The position numbers and the translations under genes were made by a program. From the NCBI GenBank assembly GCA_913020475.1, contig CAJVZM010000007.1, forward strand, positions 1 to 35,307: a DNA stretch of 35,307 bases. The letters are read 5' to 3'. Of this stretch, positions 17,195-25,225 are shown one piece after another. Numbering within the stretch: position 1 is the first letter of the stretch; every line of letters starts with the position of its first letter. Source of the DNA: an uncultured Flavobacteriaceae bacterium (GTDB lineage: Bacteria; Bacteroidota; Bacteroidia; Flavobacteriales; Flavobacteriaceae). A model generated the notes under the pieces. The model was not told where the DNA came from and made no database searches. It was given only the letters and a program-made list of their open reading frames with translations.

Positions 17195-18031
17195 TCATGA
17201 AGATAAAAATAATTCATAATGATCGTTTGTGGGCTTGGATTTTTTTGGATCAAATACGATCATACCCAGTTTGAAAAAATTGATAGAAAATACGATGCCT
17301 TGTTGCTTACATATATCTTGCCATGCTCTACTCATTCCCCTACTCCAATTAATATCGTCAAAAATTACAAGACAGCCATCTGACAAGTTGTTTTTGATTA
17401 GTTCAAAATACTTTAAGGTTGATTCATATCGATGATTACCATCAATAAATACCAAATCAAAACTAATATTCTTTTTAATTAATTTCGGAAGTGTTTCGTC
17501 ATATAAACCTTGAATAATTTCAAAGCGTTCCTCAGTTGATATAGAGTTAAATCGTTCTGATGCTATTTTACAAAGTTCTTTTACCCCCTCGAGGGTTATA
17601 AATTTTGTTTTTTTTTTATCTTCTAAAGCTTTTATGAAGTACTGACCAGATATTCCCAGATTTGTTCCTACTTCTAAGATATTCTTGACATTGTTTTTTT
17701 TTGATAGATTATAAAAAAACTTTTTCCATATTTCTGAAGATGAAGCACGGTGTGCGATTTCATTTACTTTCATTACTATTGCGGACCCAATTTCTTCAAA
17801 ACTGATATTATTATTATTGGCATACAGCTCCAGTTTATATTGATTAAGTTTTTCAAAAAGTTGTTTGTCTTTTTTAGAGTTAAATTCGCAATTGGCGGTT
17901 TCTAAGAATGCCTGAGAAATTAACGAACCCTCTAATCCTGATTGATTCAATTTTTTTAAACTACTGTTTTCCAGTAATTTAGATTTTAAAAAATGCTTAA
18001 ATTTTAAAATTTTAATTTTAATCATTCCCAC
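17195..18031 (-). CDS. Class I SAM-dependent methyltransferase, substrate unknown
   Basis: A 278-residue protein. The N-terminal 100 residues are Lys/Asn-rich and unassigned. The Rossmann core has SAM motif I at 118-130 (ILEVGTNLGISGQ), an acidic motif II at FITLEG, and DLVFIDGNHRYESTLKYFE followed by LVIFDDINWSRGMSRAW. The last two resemble Methyltransf_24-type enzymes common in Bacteroidota. It starts 14 bases inside the 3' end of the dioxygenase gene, implying coupled translation. The DNA is visibly AT-rich. The substrate could be a small molecule or glycan; nothing in the sequence decides this. Confidence 0.8.
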   Translation of the reverse strand: MGMIKIKILKFKHFLKSKLLENSSLKKLNQSGLEGSLISQAFLETANCEFNSKKDKQLFEKLNQYKLELYANNNNISFEEIGSAIVMKVNEIAHRASSSEIWKKFFYNLSKKNNVKNILEVGTNLGISGQYFIKALEDKKKTKFITLEGVKELCKIASERFNSISTEERFEIIQGLYDETLPKLIKKNISFDLVFIDGNHRYESTLKYFELIKNNLSDGCLVIFDDINWSRGMSRAWQDICKQQGIVFSINFFKLGMIVFDPKKSKPTNDHYELFLSS

Positions 18032-18839
18032 TATATTTTTTATAAATAATGGGATTCAATTTAGTATTAATCACTGCACCTATTTTTGCACTTGGACACC
18101 AGGTATTCCAGTCATTAACTTGATTTTCATTTGTGGGTGATTTCAATCTCATATCTTCGTCCATATAGATAACAGTCATTACTTTTCTAATCTGATTAGT
18201 TGTATTTGGGCCTGCTCGGTGAAAAGTCCATCCTGAGTGAAAACTAATTTCTCCTAAATCAAATGGCTCCGAAATTTTTTCTAAATTAGTTTCTCTAAGC
18301 CGTTCTTCAATTTGAGTTTCACTTTCATCACTGATGGAGAGTTTTCGCCCTTCTCTTATTTCTTGACTTCCTGCACTAAATTCTAACGGACCCATATCCA
18401 AATCTACTTTTTGTAACGGTATCCAAGCTGTTATAGTTTTGTCACTCGCCAATGGCCAATAGTACTGATCTGCGTGCCATGGAGTAAACCCCCCATTACC
18501 TTCTTTGAAAAGCGCTTGATCATGATATACCCTCACCCCTTCAACTTCCATCAATTCAGCAGCAATTTTTGCCAATCGCTTGGAGAAAACAAACTTTTTA
18601 ATAAATTGATTTTCAGTCCAAAGATTACTAATCTGCAAAAAAGCTTTACCGTAGGTATCTCTCTCAGAAAGTGGAATACTTTTTTTTTCATCAACTTTTT
18701 TTGATATTATATTCCCGTAATAATCAAGGGTTTCAGCATCAAAAACATTCTTTAATTTTATAAAACCATTTTCTTTGTAAAAATCTATTTGATTAACGTT
18801 GAGCAAGAAATCTTTATTAATTAAATCCTTTTTCAACAT
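18018..18839 (-). CDS. Phytanoyl-CoA dioxygenase (PhyH)-family Fe(II)/2-oxoglutarate oxygenase
   Basis: A 273-residue cytoplasmic oxygenase. The Fe(II) ligands are intact: His122 and Asp124 in TPWHADQYYWPL, and the distal His207 in SGWTFHRAGPN. Arg218 (NQIRKVMTV) is placed to hold 2-oxoglutarate. Enzymes of this family hydroxylate or halogenate small molecules or acyl chains; the substrate here is unknown. It is the middle gene of dld-phyH-methyltransferase: 52 bases after dld and overlapping the methyltransferase start by 14 bases. Confidence 0.88.
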   Translation of the reverse strand: MLKKDLINKDFLLNVNQIDFYKENGFIKLKNVFDAETLDYYGNIISKKVDEKKSIPLSERDTYGKAFLQISNLWTENQFIKKFVFSKRLAKIAAELMEVEGVRVYHDQALFKEGNGGFTPWHADQYYWPLASDKTITAWIPLQKVDLDMGPLEFSAGSQEIREGRKLSISDESETQIEERLRETNLEKISEPFDLGEISFHSGWTFHRAGPNTTNQIRKVMTVIYMDEDMRLKSPTNENQVNDWNTWCPSAKIGAVINTKLNPIIYKKYSGND

Positions 18840-18891
18840 AATTTATTTTTACTATAGTTAGTAATTTATAATGGTGATTCAATTAAATCGA

Positions 18892-20571
18892 TTATTTCCA
18901 ATTTTTTTGTTTACTAGTCCTTCCTATTCCTGGATTAAAAACATTTATGGGATCTAATTTTTTATAAAAATTAATAAGAGAGGGTTTGGCTTTATATTCG
19001 TGACCAACGTTGTGCTCTGCTGGATATTCAGCCCCTTTTTCATCATAAAATTTTAAAATCTTATTTTTTAATAAATCAGGATCTACTCCTTTTTTTAAGA
19101 TATAATTTTGATGCAATACATGACAAAATAAATGCCCATAATATAATTTAACTTCGATTAACTTGTCAATTTCAGCAGGTAATTTCTCAAACCAGTTTTT
19201 TTCATTCCTTGGCAAAGCAATATCCATAGACATCATTTCACCATAATTTTTATTCTTGACAGCATGAAGGCGTCCAACCGCTCCACCAGCAACAAAGCGA
19301 TGAAGTAATGCTTTTTTGCTTTCTTCCATATTACATTCGAAAAAAGCCCCTTCATTATTCTTAAAGAATTTATCAAAATAACTGTTTGCCTCCTCAATTC
19401 CCTCATCCGTCATTTCAATTATCCAATAGTGATCATATTTTTCTCGAAATTCTTCCATTCTTTTAGGGAGATGATTTGGCAAAAATCTGCTTAAAACATG
19501 CATTAACTTATCTGAAAAATTTGATGGTAAAAATTTTACCTTCTCACAAAAAAAATCAACTCTTCTCTTAATCTCAAATAGCTTGGGAATAAAATTCGAA
19601 CCCATTCTATCAATCATCACAAAAGTATCTTTACAATATTCTTTTGTAATATCATAACAATCTTTGTGCATGTATTCCCCTGATATAGGTAAATGATTAA
19701 ATTTCGAAAGAATATGCCGTCGAATTTTACCAAACGAATTATCATTATTTGATCCAATATAAAAAACCTTTTTTCTTTTAGGAACTGGATAAGTGTCCAG
19801 TCTCACAGCAAAGACAGCTATTTTTCCAGCACAACCAGAGGCACCATAAAGACGTCTTTTATCAGAGTTGAATCTTGCTGGAGAAGATGCGTCAATATCT
19901 CTTACTCTACTCATATACTCATTGTCGGAACATAGTTTATCAGGAAACTTAATATCATCATTTGAGTAATTTTTATTTTGAAGGTTTTCTAAAATTTCAA
20001 TTGGTGAATTTCCTAGATCAATACCCAATTCATTGATTAAAATAAGTTTCCCATCATTATCTAATTTTGCATATAAGGATAATTCAGTATAGGCAGGTCC
20101 TCTCCTGATTAGTGCCCCTCCTGAGTTATTGCACACACCGCCGACAATTGATGCGCCAATACATGAAGAACCAATCACAGAATGTGGCTCTCGATTAAAT
20201 GTCATTAAACTCTCTTCTAATCCTATCAACGTGCTCCCTGCAAAACCTACAATTTGCCTACCACTGTCAATTAAATGAATTTGATCAACTTTTAGTGTAT
20301 TGATAATGACTATTGGCCTATCATAATTTTTACCGTTTGGTGTCGAACCCCCAGTTAAACCAGTATTTGCAGCTTGCATAATAATAATTAAATCTGCTTT
20401 GACGCAAAAATTAATTATTTTCCAAATTTCTGGAAGGTTTGTAGGCGTAACTACGGCAATTGCTTCACCCGAACCATATCTCCAACCGGTGGAATAAACT
20501 TTTTTCCTCCATGACGATGTTATTACTTGTTTTTTACCTACAATCTTGGATAGTCCGCGGATAATTTCCAT
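18892..20571 (-). CDS. dld: Quinone-dependent D-lactate dehydrogenase, E. coli Dld type
   Basis: A 559-residue FAD enzyme that oxidises D-lactate to pyruvate and feeds electrons to quinone at the inner membrane. FAD-binding type 4 segments include MQAANTGLTGGSTPNGKNYD, REPHSVIGSSCIGASIVGG and CNNSGGALIRRGPAYTE. The C-terminal membrane-association/substrate domain shows ISGEYMHKDCYDI, KLYYGHLFCHV and YPAEHNVGHEYKA, ending NPGIGRTSKQKNW. The similarity to Escherichia coli Dld runs end to end, and I associate this subtype mainly with Proteobacteria, so transfer is plausible. It is the first gene of an AT-rich three-gene minus-strand cluster and is divergent from the TlpA-like gene. Confidence 0.94.
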   Translation of the reverse strand: MEIIRGLSKIVGKKQVITSSWRKKVYSTGWRYGSGEAIAVVTPTNLPEIWKIINFCVKADLIIIMQAANTGLTGGSTPNGKNYDRPIVIINTLKVDQIHLIDSGRQIVGFAGSTLIGLEESLMTFNREPHSVIGSSCIGASIVGGVCNNSGGALIRRGPAYTELSLYAKLDNDGKLILINELGIDLGNSPIEILENLQNKNYSNDDIKFPDKLCSDNEYMSRVRDIDASSPARFNSDKRRLYGASGCAGKIAVFAVRLDTYPVPKRKKVFYIGSNNDNSFGKIRRHILSKFNHLPISGEYMHKDCYDITKEYCKDTFVMIDRMGSNFIPKLFEIKRRVDFFCEKVKFLPSNFSDKLMHVLSRFLPNHLPKRMEEFREKYDHYWIIEMTDEGIEEANSYFDKFFKNNEGAFFECNMEESKKALLHRFVAGGAVGRLHAVKNKNYGEMMSMDIALPRNEKNWFEKLPAEIDKLIEVKLYYGHLFCHVLHQNYILKKGVDPDLLKNKILKFYDEKGAEYPAEHNVGHEYKAKPSLINFYKKLDPINVFNPGIGRTSKQKNWK

Positions 20572-20686
20572 TGTAAATGATGGGTGTTTTAGTTAATTCC
20601 TCCGACAAATAAAATTCATACACATAACTAACTAATAATAAAGATTTCAATAGTCGTAAGGAAATTAAATTTTATAATTTAGCTAC

Positions 20687-21799
20687 ATGATAAAAAAACT
20701 TTTTTTACTTACGTTAAATATAATAATTCTTGCTTGTTCTGAGAACAGCAACGAGTTTATGATACAAGGCTCTGTTGATTTAAAAGACGGCAATATGATT
20801 TACCGCGTTGTGGCCGATGCCAACCAACAACCTTTGATTATTGATTCCACTGCTGTGGAAGGTGGTGTTTTTAAAATGAGAGGTGTTAATGAGTCGCCAG
20901 ATATTAATTTTTTATCTCTTGAAAACATACAAGGTAATTTTCCTTTTGTTATTGAATCAGGAGATATCAAGATTTCTTTATATAAAGACAGTTTGATAAA
21001 TTCAAAAGCATTAGGAACCGTTTCCAACAATGCCTTTATGAAATACAAATCTGAAACCAAGGTATTTATTAACTCAATGAATGGCATCGGAAGAGATTTG
21101 CAACAGGCCAATATCGCCAGAGATAGCCTTCTGGCTGTCGATCTTCAAGATCAATACAAAGACGTACAAGATCAAATTAAAGATTATGAAATTCGGTTTA
21201 TTGAAGAAAATCCTGATTCTTTTGTCTCTGTTTTGATTCTAGAACGTTTTGTCATGACCAAGCAAATGACAAACGAGGAGTCCAAGCTTTTGTTTGATAA
21301 TTTGACCTTAAGGATCAAAGAAAGTAAAACAGGTATTAAACTGGATAAAGTCCTTAATGCCCCTAAACCCCCGGCAGAGGTTGGGCAAATTGCTCCCGAC
21401 TTTGAGGGACCTGGGCCAACAGGTCAATTAGTGAAGTTACAAGAAAATTTAGGTAAAATAACTATTGTTGATTTTTGGGCCTCATGGTGTCGACCATGTC
21501 GTATTGAAAACCCCAACTTGGTGAAAACATATAATAAACTTAAGTCCAAGGGTCTGAATGTAGTAAGCGTGTCACTCGACAAAAGTAAAGACAACTGGAT
21601 CAAGGCAATTGAGGATGACGGTTTACAATGGTCACATGTATCCCATCTTCAACATTGGAACGAACCTATTGCTAAAGCTTACCAAGTAAGATCTATACCT
21701 GCCACCTTTATTTTGGATCAGAATGGCAAAATATTGGCCAAAAATCTCAGAGGCAAAGCCCTTGAACAAAAAGTTGAAGAATTTTTAATAAATAATTAA
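20687..21799 (+). CDS. TlpA-like thioredoxin-fold lipoprotein with DUF4369 domain
   Basis: A 370-residue envelope protein. The signal peptide ends in the lipobox IILAC, with lipidated Cys17. A DUF4369 beta-sandwich (about 24-120) is followed by a helical linker and an AhpC/TlpA thioredoxin domain (about 230-370). Its redox motif WCRPC sits at about 267-271, within DFWASWCRPCRIENP. RSIPATFILDQNGKI carries the cis-proline. Such proteins act as periplasm-facing disulfide reductases or oxidoreductases in Bacteroidota; the partner is unknown. It converges with the rhomboid gene, only three bases separating the stops. Confidence 0.92.
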   Translation: MIKKLFLLTLNIIILACSENSNEFMIQGSVDLKDGNMIYRVVADANQQPLIIDSTAVEGGVFKMRGVNESPDINFLSLENIQGNFPFVIESGDIKISLYKDSLINSKALGTVSNNAFMKYKSETKVFINSMNGIGRDLQQANIARDSLLAVDLQDQYKDVQDQIKDYEIRFIEENPDSFVSVLILERFVMTKQMTNEESKLLFDNLTLRIKESKTGIKLDKVLNAPKPPAEVGQIAPDFEGPGPTGQLVKLQENLGKITIVDFWASWCRPCRIENPNLVKTYNKLKSKGLNVVSVSLDKSKDNWIKAIEDDGLQWSHVSHLQHWNEPIAKAYQVRSIPATFILDQNGKILAKNLRGKALEQKVEEFLINN

Positions 21800-21802
21800 T
21801 TA

Positions 21803-22450
21803 TTAAGAATTACGCCTAAAAATGACCGCCGCTATAGTTAGGGTTGCAGCCAGTATAGCCAGGGTAAATCCCGAATCAATCAATACACTTGGTACGAAAG
21901 CTATGGTGCCTAATAGACCTGCTATAGCTCCTCCAAAATGGGCAGAATGTCCAATATTATCTCTTTGTTTTCCCATTCCATAAATGGTATAGGCCATATA
22001 CAGAGCGGCCATGACATACCCTGGAAGAGGGATCGGAAAAAAGAGCATCATCATTTTCATATCCGGATACAATAGTACAGCACTAAAAACAACCCCTGAA
22101 ACAGCTCCACTGGCTCCGACAGCCGTATAGTTGTCTTGTTTGTTGTGATATCTATACGATAGATAATTTCCCAAATAAAGGCTAGTGAGATATAAAGCTA
22201 AAAATTTCATTTCTCCTAAACTGTAGACAACGTATCCAGCAAAAAAATACAAGGATAACATATTGACAAACAAGTGATTGAAGTCGACGTGAAGAAAACC
22301 TGAACTCCACATACGAATTTGTTCTCCCGCCTTGATTTTCGCCATCTGAAACTGGTACTTATTAAAAAACACCTGATTTTTGAAACCTAAAACAGATAGT
22401 AAAACATTGGAAACAATTATTGCGGTTACAACCGATGGAAGCGTTGTCAT
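21803..22450 (-). CDS. Rhomboid-family intramembrane serine protease
   Basis: A 215-residue polytopic membrane protein with about six hydrophobic segments. The catalytic Ser114 lies in VGASGAVSG and the catalytic His171 in GHSAHFGGAIAGLLG; the HxxxN-type loop is FLHVDFNHLFVN. The dyad is intact, so it should be active. The physiological substrate is unknown. It is divergent from the acyltransferase gene, with a 49-base gap holding back-to-back -7 boxes. Confidence 0.93.
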   Translation of the reverse strand: MTTLPSVVTAIIVSNVLLSVLGFKNQVFFNKYQFQMAKIKAGEQIRMWSSGFLHVDFNHLFVNMLSLYFFAGYVVYSLGEMKFLALYLTSLYLGNYLSYRYHNKQDNYTAVGASGAVSGVVFSAVLLYPDMKMMMLFFPIPLPGYVMAALYMAYTIYGMGKQRDNIGHSAHFGGAIAGLLGTIAFVPSVLIDSGFTLAILAATLTIAAVIFRRNS

Positions 22451-22469
22451 TAAGATAAATTTTCAGAGA

Positions 22470-22477
22470 CAAATATA
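22470..22477 (-). promoter_or_regulatory. Putative -7 promoter element for the rhomboid gene
   Basis: Read on the minus strand this is TATATTTG, an exact TAnnTTTG, 19 bases before the rhomboid ATG. It is one base away from the plus-strand element at 22479-22486. Confidence 0.55.
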
Positions 22478-22478
22478 C

Positions 22479-22486
22479 TATCTTTG
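22479..22486 (+). promoter_or_regulatory. Putative -7 promoter element for the LpxL-like gene
   Basis: TATCTTTG matches TAnnTTTG exactly and ends 13 bases before the TTG start of the acyltransferase. Its neighbour on the other strand ends at 22477, so the two promoters are back to back. Confidence 0.55.
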
Positions 22487-22499
22487 AAAAAAAATTGCA

Positions 22500-23384
22500 T
22501 TGCAAAGAGTTGTTTACCTTATAGCATATCCAATTATCTACATCGTCGCCTCAATTCCGTTCAGTATTCTGTATATTTTTTCTGACGTATTGAGTTTTTT
22601 GATCTATAAAATATTGGGTTATAGAAAAAAAATAGTTCGATCCAATCTCAGAAGGGTTTTTCCCGATAAAAATGAGGATGAACTCAAGTGGATCGAAAAA
22701 AAATTCTACCAGCATTTTTGTGACATTACCCTTGAAGCGTTCAAGTCATTAAAATTGAGTCCAGATGCAATGCAAAAAAGGATGGTTTTTAAGAATCTCG
22801 ATGTTTTGAACCAATTTGAGAAAAAAAATAGAGGTGTTATTATTATGTGTGGTCATTATGCCAGCTGGGAATGGATGTTATCTATCGGTTATCATACTGC
22901 TTCCGAGGGATATGGTATTTACACCCCCCTGATGAACAAATATCTCAATGATTTGGTAATTAAAATCAGGAAAAAACACCAAGCTAACTTAATTTCTCGT
23001 TATGATGCTATTCAAAACATTAGAAATCTACACCAAAATGGAATTCTAGGAGTATACGGTTTTGTCAGTGATCAGTCTCCACGACCTAAACCAAAATCCT
23101 ATTGGAGGACATTTTTGGGGGTAAAGGTTCCAGTATTTGTAGGAGCAGAAATGATGGCCAAAGAATTTGATTTTGGAGTAGTATATGCAAAAATTAATCG
23201 AGTCAAAAGAGGCTATTATGAGGCCAATTTTGAGTTGATATGTGATCAGCCAAAAAAAACCGACGTAAATCGAATAACAGATACTTTTACCGAATGGCTC
23301 GAGCAAGATGTTTATTGTGATCCCACCCAATACTTGTGGACGCACAGGCGTTTTAAGCACGCTCATAAAGCACCCAAGGATTAA
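22500..23384 (+). CDS. LpxL/HtrB-type lysophospholipid or lipid A acyltransferase
   Basis: A 294-residue inner-membrane acyltransferase. One N-terminal hydrophobic anchor (about 5-38) is followed by the LPLAT domain, with the catalytic HX4E motif GHYASWEW (His119, Glu124) and the later DQSPRPKPKSYWRTFLG segment. Proteins of this family add a secondary acyl chain to lipid A or a related lipid. Start choice: the frame opens after TGA at 22485-22487 and holds no ATG before the hydrophobic anchor, so TTG at 22500 is the best start; ATT at 22494 is the alternative. The 3' end overlaps the convergent mutase gene by four bases. Confidence 0.9.
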   Translation: MQRVVYLIAYPIIYIVASIPFSILYIFSDVLSFLIYKILGYRKKIVRSNLRRVFPDKNEDELKWIEKKFYQHFCDITLEAFKSLKLSPDAMQKRMVFKNLDVLNQFEKKNRGVIIMCGHYASWEWMLSIGYHTASEGYGIYTPLMNKYLNDLVIKIRKKHQANLISRYDAIQNIRNLHQNGILGVYGFVSDQSPRPKPKSYWRTFLGVKVPVFVGAEMMAKEFDFGVVYAKINRVKRGYYEANFELICDQPKKTDVNRITDTFTEWLEQDVYCDPTQYLWTHRRFKHAHKAPKD

Positions 23385-24763
23385 ACCATCTCCTCAATCT
23401 CTTTTAAAAACCGTTGCGCCAATTCGTTAGCTTTTTTTTCATTTTTTGCCTCGGCATATACTCTAATAATTGGTTCCGTATTGGACTTTCTCAGATGAAC
23501 CCAGGAGGATCTAAAATATATTTTAACTCCATCTATAGTGTTGGGATTATTTTCAGAATATTTTTTTTCCATTTTTTTGAGAAGTGAATCCGCATTGATC
23601 CCTTCTGACAAGGAAACTTTAGCTTTGCTCATTACATAATTTGGATATGAAGCCCTCAATACAGAAACTTTTTGATTGGTTTCTGTTATAAGGCTCAAAA
23701 ATAGTGCAACTCCAACGAGCGCATCTCGACCGTAATGCAAATCAGGGTAGATGACGCCTCCATTGCCCTCACCCCCTATTACTGCTTTGACTTCCTTCAT
23801 TTTCTCAACAACATTAACTTCACCAACTGCGCTGGCATGATAATTACCATTTCTTTTTTGAGTGATGTCGGACAGCGCAAGGGTCGAAGAAAGATTAGAG
23901 ACAGTGTCTCCGGGGGTTTTTGACAAAACATAGTCGGAACATGCAACCAACGTATATTCTTCTCCAAAAACGACACCATTTTCATCGACAAAAGCCAGTC
24001 GGTCAACATCGGGATCGACAATGATTCCAAAATCGGCTTTTTCTTTCACTACTTTTTCAGACAATTCTGTAAGGTGTTCTTTCAGGGGCTCAGGATTGTG
24101 TGGAAAATGACCTGTAGGCTCACAATAAATGGGGATAGTAGTCACACCAAAGGCATCTAAAAGGAGTGGTATAGCAATTCCTCCTGTGGAATTAACGGCA
24201 TCCACGACTACTTTGATTTTTTTTTGACGAATGTCCTTTGAATTTACCAAGGGCAGATCTACAACTCTTTTTACATGTTCTTCTATAGCACCTTTGACTG
24301 AGGTGACTTTTCCTAAATTATCGATTGATGCATATTCAAAATTCTTTTTTTCGGCAATTTCCAATATGGCTTTTCCAGATGCAACATTTAAAAACTCACC
24401 CTTTTCGTTAAGTAATTTTAGTGCATTCCAATGCTTGGGGTTGTGACTGGCAGTAATAATGATACCGCCGTTAGCTTGATGTTGGGTTACCGCCATTTCT
24501 ACTGTTGGAGTGGTGGAAAGTCCCACATCCAATACTTCTATTCCAAAGCCTACCAAAGTTTGGTCGACCAGGCCTTGTACCATGGTGCCGGAAATCCTAG
24601 CATCTCGGCCAACTACAACTTTGAACTCTTTTGCATCTAGATTATTTTTTAACCAACTGGCATAGGCAGAAGTATACAAAACGATGTCTTGTGGGGTAAG
24701 ATTGTTGGAAGGTTTACCTCCAATGGTACCTCTTATTCCTGAAATGGATTTTATTAAAGTCAT
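23381..24763 (-). CDS. glmM: Phosphoglucosamine mutase / phosphomannomutase family
   Basis: An alpha-D-phosphohexomutase of 460 residues from the ATG at 24763; a TTG two codons earlier is also possible. All four signature loops are present: catalytic Ser106 in TASHNP (104-109), metal site DPDVDR (250-255), sugar loop GEGNGG (331-336) and the phosphate loop RKSNTEPIIRVY near the end. The TASHNPKHWNALK wording fits the GlmM branch, which makes glucosamine-1-phosphate for peptidoglycan and LPS, but phosphomannomutase activity cannot be excluded. A -7-like TATCTTTG ends only three bases before the ATG, implying a very short or absent 5' leader. Confidence 0.9.
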   Translation of the reverse strand: MTLIKSISGIRGTIGGKPSNNLTPQDIVLYTSAYASWLKNNLDAKEFKVVVGRDARISGTMVQGLVDQTLVGFGIEVLDVGLSTTPTVEMAVTQHQANGGIIITASHNPKHWNALKLLNEKGEFLNVASGKAILEIAEKKNFEYASIDNLGKVTSVKGAIEEHVKRVVDLPLVNSKDIRQKKIKVVVDAVNSTGGIAIPLLLDAFGVTTIPIYCEPTGHFPHNPEPLKEHLTELSEKVVKEKADFGIIVDPDVDRLAFVDENGVVFGEEYTLVACSDYVLSKTPGDTVSNLSSTLALSDITQKRNGNYHASAVGEVNVVEKMKEVKAVIGGEGNGGVIYPDLHYGRDALVGVALFLSLITETNQKVSVLRASYPNYVMSKAKVSLSEGINADSLLKKMEKKYSENNPNTIDGVKIYFRSSWVHLRKSNTEPIIRVYAEAKNEKKANELAQRFLKEIEEMV

Positions 24764-24766
24764 GTT

Positions 24767-24774
24767 CAAAGATA
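24767..24774 (-). promoter_or_regulatory. Putative -7 promoter element next to the glmM start
   Basis: On the minus strand it reads TATCTTTG, an exact TAnnTTTG, with only AAC between it and the ATG. If real, the transcript begins at or just inside the start codon. Confidence 0.4.
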
Positions 24775-25206
24775 ATGATTGCTCTACTTTAGAGGAATCA
24801 TTTTGTTGTTCTATTTCAATTTTTTAATGGATAACAAACCGACTCAGTTCTATTAGTTTTTATCCAAACTCTGTAAACGTAAAATAGTGAACTACCTGGC
24901 GTATGTTTACCTTTCTTGTTCAAATAAATAACTTCCCTTTGGAAACTTCATTGCCAGTCAAATTCTTGAGGGTTGAAAAGTATCCTTATTCAAATGTCAC
25001 AACAAATGTGGTTAGCTTATAATATGTCTTAGGCAATTCCATATTTTCAAAAAAAAATATTCCGAAATTACTATGGATTTTGCTCATTTTTTACATGAAT
25101 TAAAATATTTTTTTAGTTGTAAAAAGAAAATCTTAACTAGTTTTTTTACTTTTAAATGGTTATGAGTTAAGATATAGTCTGTTGTAGAATTACCCTTTTA
25201 AATTGT
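24775..25206. other. AT-rich intergenic region between glmM and uvrA
   Basis: Divergent intergenic DNA of about 430 bases. It contains no RNA gene or convincing coding sequence by eye; the longest plus-strand frame noticed is 39 codons (24903-25022). It holds a nine-A run, several T runs and a 9-bp inverted repeat near the uvrA end. Confidence 0.6.
25130..25173. repeat. 9-bp perfect inverted repeat upstream of uvrA
   Basis: ATCTTAACT at 25130-25138 and AGTTAAGAT at 25165-25173 are exact reverse complements, separated by 26 bases. It lies 34 bases before the uvrA -7 box. It could be a bipartite operator; the spacing is long for a terminator, and no GC-rich stem supports one. Confidence 0.4.
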
Positions 25207-25214
25207 TATTTTTG
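25207..25214 (+). promoter_or_regulatory. Putative -7 promoter element for uvrA
   Basis: TATTTTTG is an exact TAnnTTTG that ends 11 bases before the uvrA ATG. A weak TTG at 25182-25184 could serve as the -33 element. Confidence 0.55.
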
Positions 25215-25225
25215 CAAGATTATTT

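Noticed and set aside
24903-25022. 39-codon plus-strand frame (MFTFLVQINN...) in the glmM-uvrA gap
   Set aside because: The length is within chance expectation for this AT content, and I see no homology or start signal. It could be a gene remnant, but nothing supports that.
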